From assembly GCA_003223595.1 (NCBI GenBank), contig QHVR01000054.1:1-7048 (forward strand): DNA of 7,048 nt, written 5' to 3'. This document shows, one piece after another, positions 5,303-7,048 of this stretch. The notes under the pieces are model-generated. The model did not search any database and was not told where the DNA came from. It saw only the letters and a list, made by a program, of their open reading frames with translations. Numbering within the stretch: position 1 is the first letter of the stretch; every line of letters begins with the position of its first letter. A program made the translations under genes and the position numbers. The DNA comes from Acidobacteriota bacterium (lineage in GTDB: Bacteria > Acidobacteriota > Terriglobia > Terriglobales > Acidobacteriaceae).

Positions 5303-6715
5303 ATGCCGATTCGCATTGCTGTCGTAGGTTCGGGATATGTGGGGTTGGTGGCCGGGGCCTGTTTCGCCGACCTGGGGCACGAGGTCATTCTTGTAGACAA
5401 CGACCAGAAGAAGCTGGCTGCGCTTCGCGACGGCCAGGTTCCAATCCACGAGAAATTCTTACCGGAGTTGTTGAATCGGCATCGCGGGCAGCGGTTAACG
5501 TTCTCGGATGATCTAAAAGAAGCGGCCCGCCTCAGTTCCGTTATTTTCGTCGCAGTGGGGACGCCGCCTACGGAGAGAGGGGATGCCGACCTGTCGTATG
5601 TGGAATCGGTGGCGCGAGAAATTTCCGGAGGCGTCGATCAATACAAGGTCATCGTCGAGAAGAGCACGGTTCCCGTTTATACCAGCGAGTGGGTGCGAAG
5701 AATTATTCTGCGCAATGGCGCTGATCCGGAGACCTTCGACGTGGCTTCCAACCCGGAATTTTTGCGCGAAGGCACCGCGGTCACGGATTTTCTCTTTCCC
5801 GACCGCATTGTGATTGGCTGCGACAGCGCCCGCTCGGCGGAAGTGTTACGGGAGGTTTACGCGCCCATGACGGATGGGAGCTACTACTTGCGCCCTGAGT
5901 CGATCCCTCAACCGGACCGCGCTGTAATTCCACCGCCGATTATCGTAACCAGTACGAAGAGCGCAGAATTGATTAAGCACGCCTCGAACGCTTTCCTGGC
6001 CATGAAGATTTCGTTCATCAATGCGGTGGCGTCAGTATGCGAGTCCGTGGGTGCGGACGTGAATCAAGTGGTCAATGGCGTGGGAACCGATTCCCGCATC
6101 GGGAGGAGATTCTTGAATCCCGGGATCGGCTACGGTGGTTCCTGCTTCCCCAAAGACGTTTTGGCGTTTCGTGCAGTAGCTCGCGAATGCGGCTATGACT
6201 TCCGGCTTCTGGACGAAGTCATGCGCATCAACGAGGACCAGCGGCAGCGCTTCCTGCGCAAAATTCACCATGCTCTGTGGACGCTTCGCGGTAAAAAACT
6301 TGCGGTACTTGGTCTGGCGTTCAAGGGCGGCACCGATGATATTCGCGAATCTCCAGCGCTGCACCTGGTCGAATCGTTGCTGCAGGAAGGCAGCGCGATT
6401 ACCGCGTACGATCCGGCGGCGATGGAGCGCGCCCGCGAGGTGCTCGGTTCCAAAATCGAGTTCGCATCGTCGCCGTATGAAGCCGCCCATGACGCGGACG
6501 CACTGCTGATTCTTACCGAGTGGGAGGAGTTCGCCAATCTTGATCTGAACCAGATCCGGAAGGAACTTCGATATCCCATCGTGATTGACGGACGGAATCT
6601 CTATGACCCCGAATTGATGGCCGCACAGGGATTCACATACTACAGCGTGGGGCGCGCGGCTTCCCACCCGGACGGAGTGCCCTCGGGACTTCTCAGGAAC
6701 GGCAAGAAGGCATGA
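5303..6715 (+). CDS. ugd: UDP-glucose 6-dehydrogenase
   Basis: The 470-residue enzyme oxidises UDP-glucose to UDP-glucuronate with two NAD+, a cytoplasmic step feeding exopolysaccharide, capsule or lipopolysaccharide synthesis. All three domains are present. The N-terminal Rossmann fold carries GSGYVGLVAG (9-18), then VGTPPTERGDAD, KSTVPVYTS and NPEFLREGTAVTDF. The central helical domain carries ELIKHASNAFLAMKISF and the active-site motif YGGSCFPKD with catalytic Cys281. The C-terminal UDP-binding domain carries LGLAFKGGTDDIRESPA, LTEWEEF and DGRNLYDP. Length is slightly above the usual 430-450, because of a polar C-terminal tail after the YYSVGR motif. GAGGG at 5294-5298 lies 4 nt before the ATG, and the MPIRIAVVGSGYVG start fits the family. 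The TGA stop overlaps the ATG of the next gene, so the two are probably translationally coupled. Confidence 0.96.
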   Translation: MPIRIAVVGSGYVGLVAGACFADLGHEVILVDNDQKKLAALRDGQVPIHEKFLPELLNRHRGQRLTFSDDLKEAARLSSVIFVAVGTPPTERGDADLSYVESVAREISGGVDQYKVIVEKSTVPVYTSEWVRRIILRNGADPETFDVASNPEFLREGTAVTDFLFPDRIVIGCDSARSAEVLREVYAPMTDGSYYLRPESIPQPDRAVIPPPIIVTSTKSAELIKHASNAFLAMKISFINAVASVCESVGADVNQVVNGVGTDSRIGRRFLNPGIGYGGSCFPKDVLAFRAVARECGYDFRLLDEVMRINEDQRQRFLRKIHHALWTLRGKKLAVLGLAFKGGTDDIRESPALHLVESLLQEGSAITAYDPAAMERAREVLGSKIEFASSPYEAAHDADALLILTEWEEFANLDLNQIRKELRYPIVIDGRNLYDPELMAAQGFTYYSVGRAASHPDGVPSGLLRNGKKA

Positions 6716-7048
6716 CCGGACGCGCACTGGTCACAGGGGGCGCGGGCTTCCTCGGCTCTCATCTTTGTGATGCCCTGCTCGCCGACGAATGGAACGTTGT
6801 CGCCGTCGATAACCTGCTCACTGGGCGCACGTCGAATCTGGCGCACCTGCGTAATGAGGCGCGCTTCGAATTTGTCCAGAAGGACATTTGCGAGCCCTTC
6901 GACGTCGGAAAAGTGGATTATGTCTTTCACTTCGCGAGTCCAGCCAGCCCGGTGGATTACAGCACGCACGGAATCGCCACGCTGAAAGTGGGCTCCCTTG
7001 GAACCTTTCACGCGCTCGATGTGGCACAGAAATACGGCGCGAAGTATT
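6712..7048 (+). CDS. UDP-glucuronate decarboxylase / UDP-xylose synthase family protein (3' partial)
   Basis: The gene starts at the ATG that overlaps the ugd stop (ATGA) and runs off the right edge after 112 codons. It is an extended short-chain dehydrogenase. The NAD-binding GGAGFLGSHL lies at 9-18, and the acidic residue after strand 2 is in AVDNLLTGR (31-39). D58 lies in QKDI, and FHFASPASPVDY (72-83) is followed by TLKVGSLGT (90-98). The SPASP motif with TLK...GT downstream is characteristic of UDP-glucuronate decarboxylases (UXS), which convert UDP-glucuronate to UDP-xylose and CO2. This substrate is the product of the overlapping ugd gene, which supports the assignment. The catalytic YxxxK lies beyond the window. 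A less specific NAD-dependent sugar epimerase/dehydratase remains possible. Confidence 0.82.
   Translation, partial: MTGRALVTGGAGFLGSHLCDALLADEWNVVAVDNLLTGRTSNLAHLRNEARFEFVQKDICEPFDVGKVDYVFHFASPASPVDYSTHGIATLKVGSLGTFHALDVAQKYGAKY

Noticed and set aside
6032..6727. 231-aa minus-strand open frame opposite ugd
   Set aside because: It lies wholly antisense to a clearly conserved UDP-glucose dehydrogenase and its translation shows no recognisable domain. Long antisense frames are common in GC-rich genes.

Overview
The window comes from a moderately GC-rich bacterial chromosome. The protein styles point to an Acidobacteriota (Terriglobia/Koribacter-like) genome: an eight-cysteine zinc-ribbon protein with a 'RPNDARAAF' tail, a GAF-plus-TonB-C-terminal protein, and a short ExeA-type ATPase near sugar-nucleotide genes. 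This placement is inference from protein style, not from a search. I see no rRNA, tRNA, CRISPR array, insertion sequence or prophage gene. No stretch longer than about 250 bases lacks a gene.

Left part (1-2425). The window opens in the last 29 codons of what is probably a short-chain dehydrogenase/reductase. A convergent minus-strand gene follows, encoding a small zinc-ribbon protein of unknown function. Three plus-strand genes come next: a YcbL/glyoxalase-II-like metallo-beta-lactamase-fold hydrolase (no Shine-Dalgarno, possibly leaderless), the single-stranded DNA-binding protein gene ssb with an extended -10 promoter, and an unrecognised 104-aa helical protein. A conspicuous nested stem-loop lies just after ssb. 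A good sigma70-like promoter with an overlapping palindrome lies just before the 104-aa gene.

Middle part (2572-5058, minus strand). Two genes are separated by 207 bases. The upstream one (about 435 aa) joins an N-terminal GAF domain, one membrane helix, a proline-rich linker and a TonB C-terminal domain, which is an uncommon combination. The downstream one is a 323-aa ExeA/GspA-type AAA+ ATPase, a family often found in type II secretion, pilus and exopolysaccharide loci. A bulged inverted repeat lies between them.

Right part (5303-7048, plus strand). A complete UDP-glucose 6-dehydrogenase gene (ugd) overlaps by ATGA the start of a UDP-glucuronate decarboxylase (UDP-xylose synthase) family gene that runs off the window. 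The pair would carry out consecutive steps, UDP-glucose to UDP-glucuronate to UDP-xylose, supplying precursors for a surface polysaccharide. With the divergent ATPase gene nearby, the right half looks like the edge of an exopolysaccharide or cell-envelope locus.

The strongest candidates for something unusual are the GAF-TM-TonB_C protein, with a membrane-flanking charge pattern that contradicts the expected topology, and the structured element after ssb. No clearly new multi-gene system is visible.
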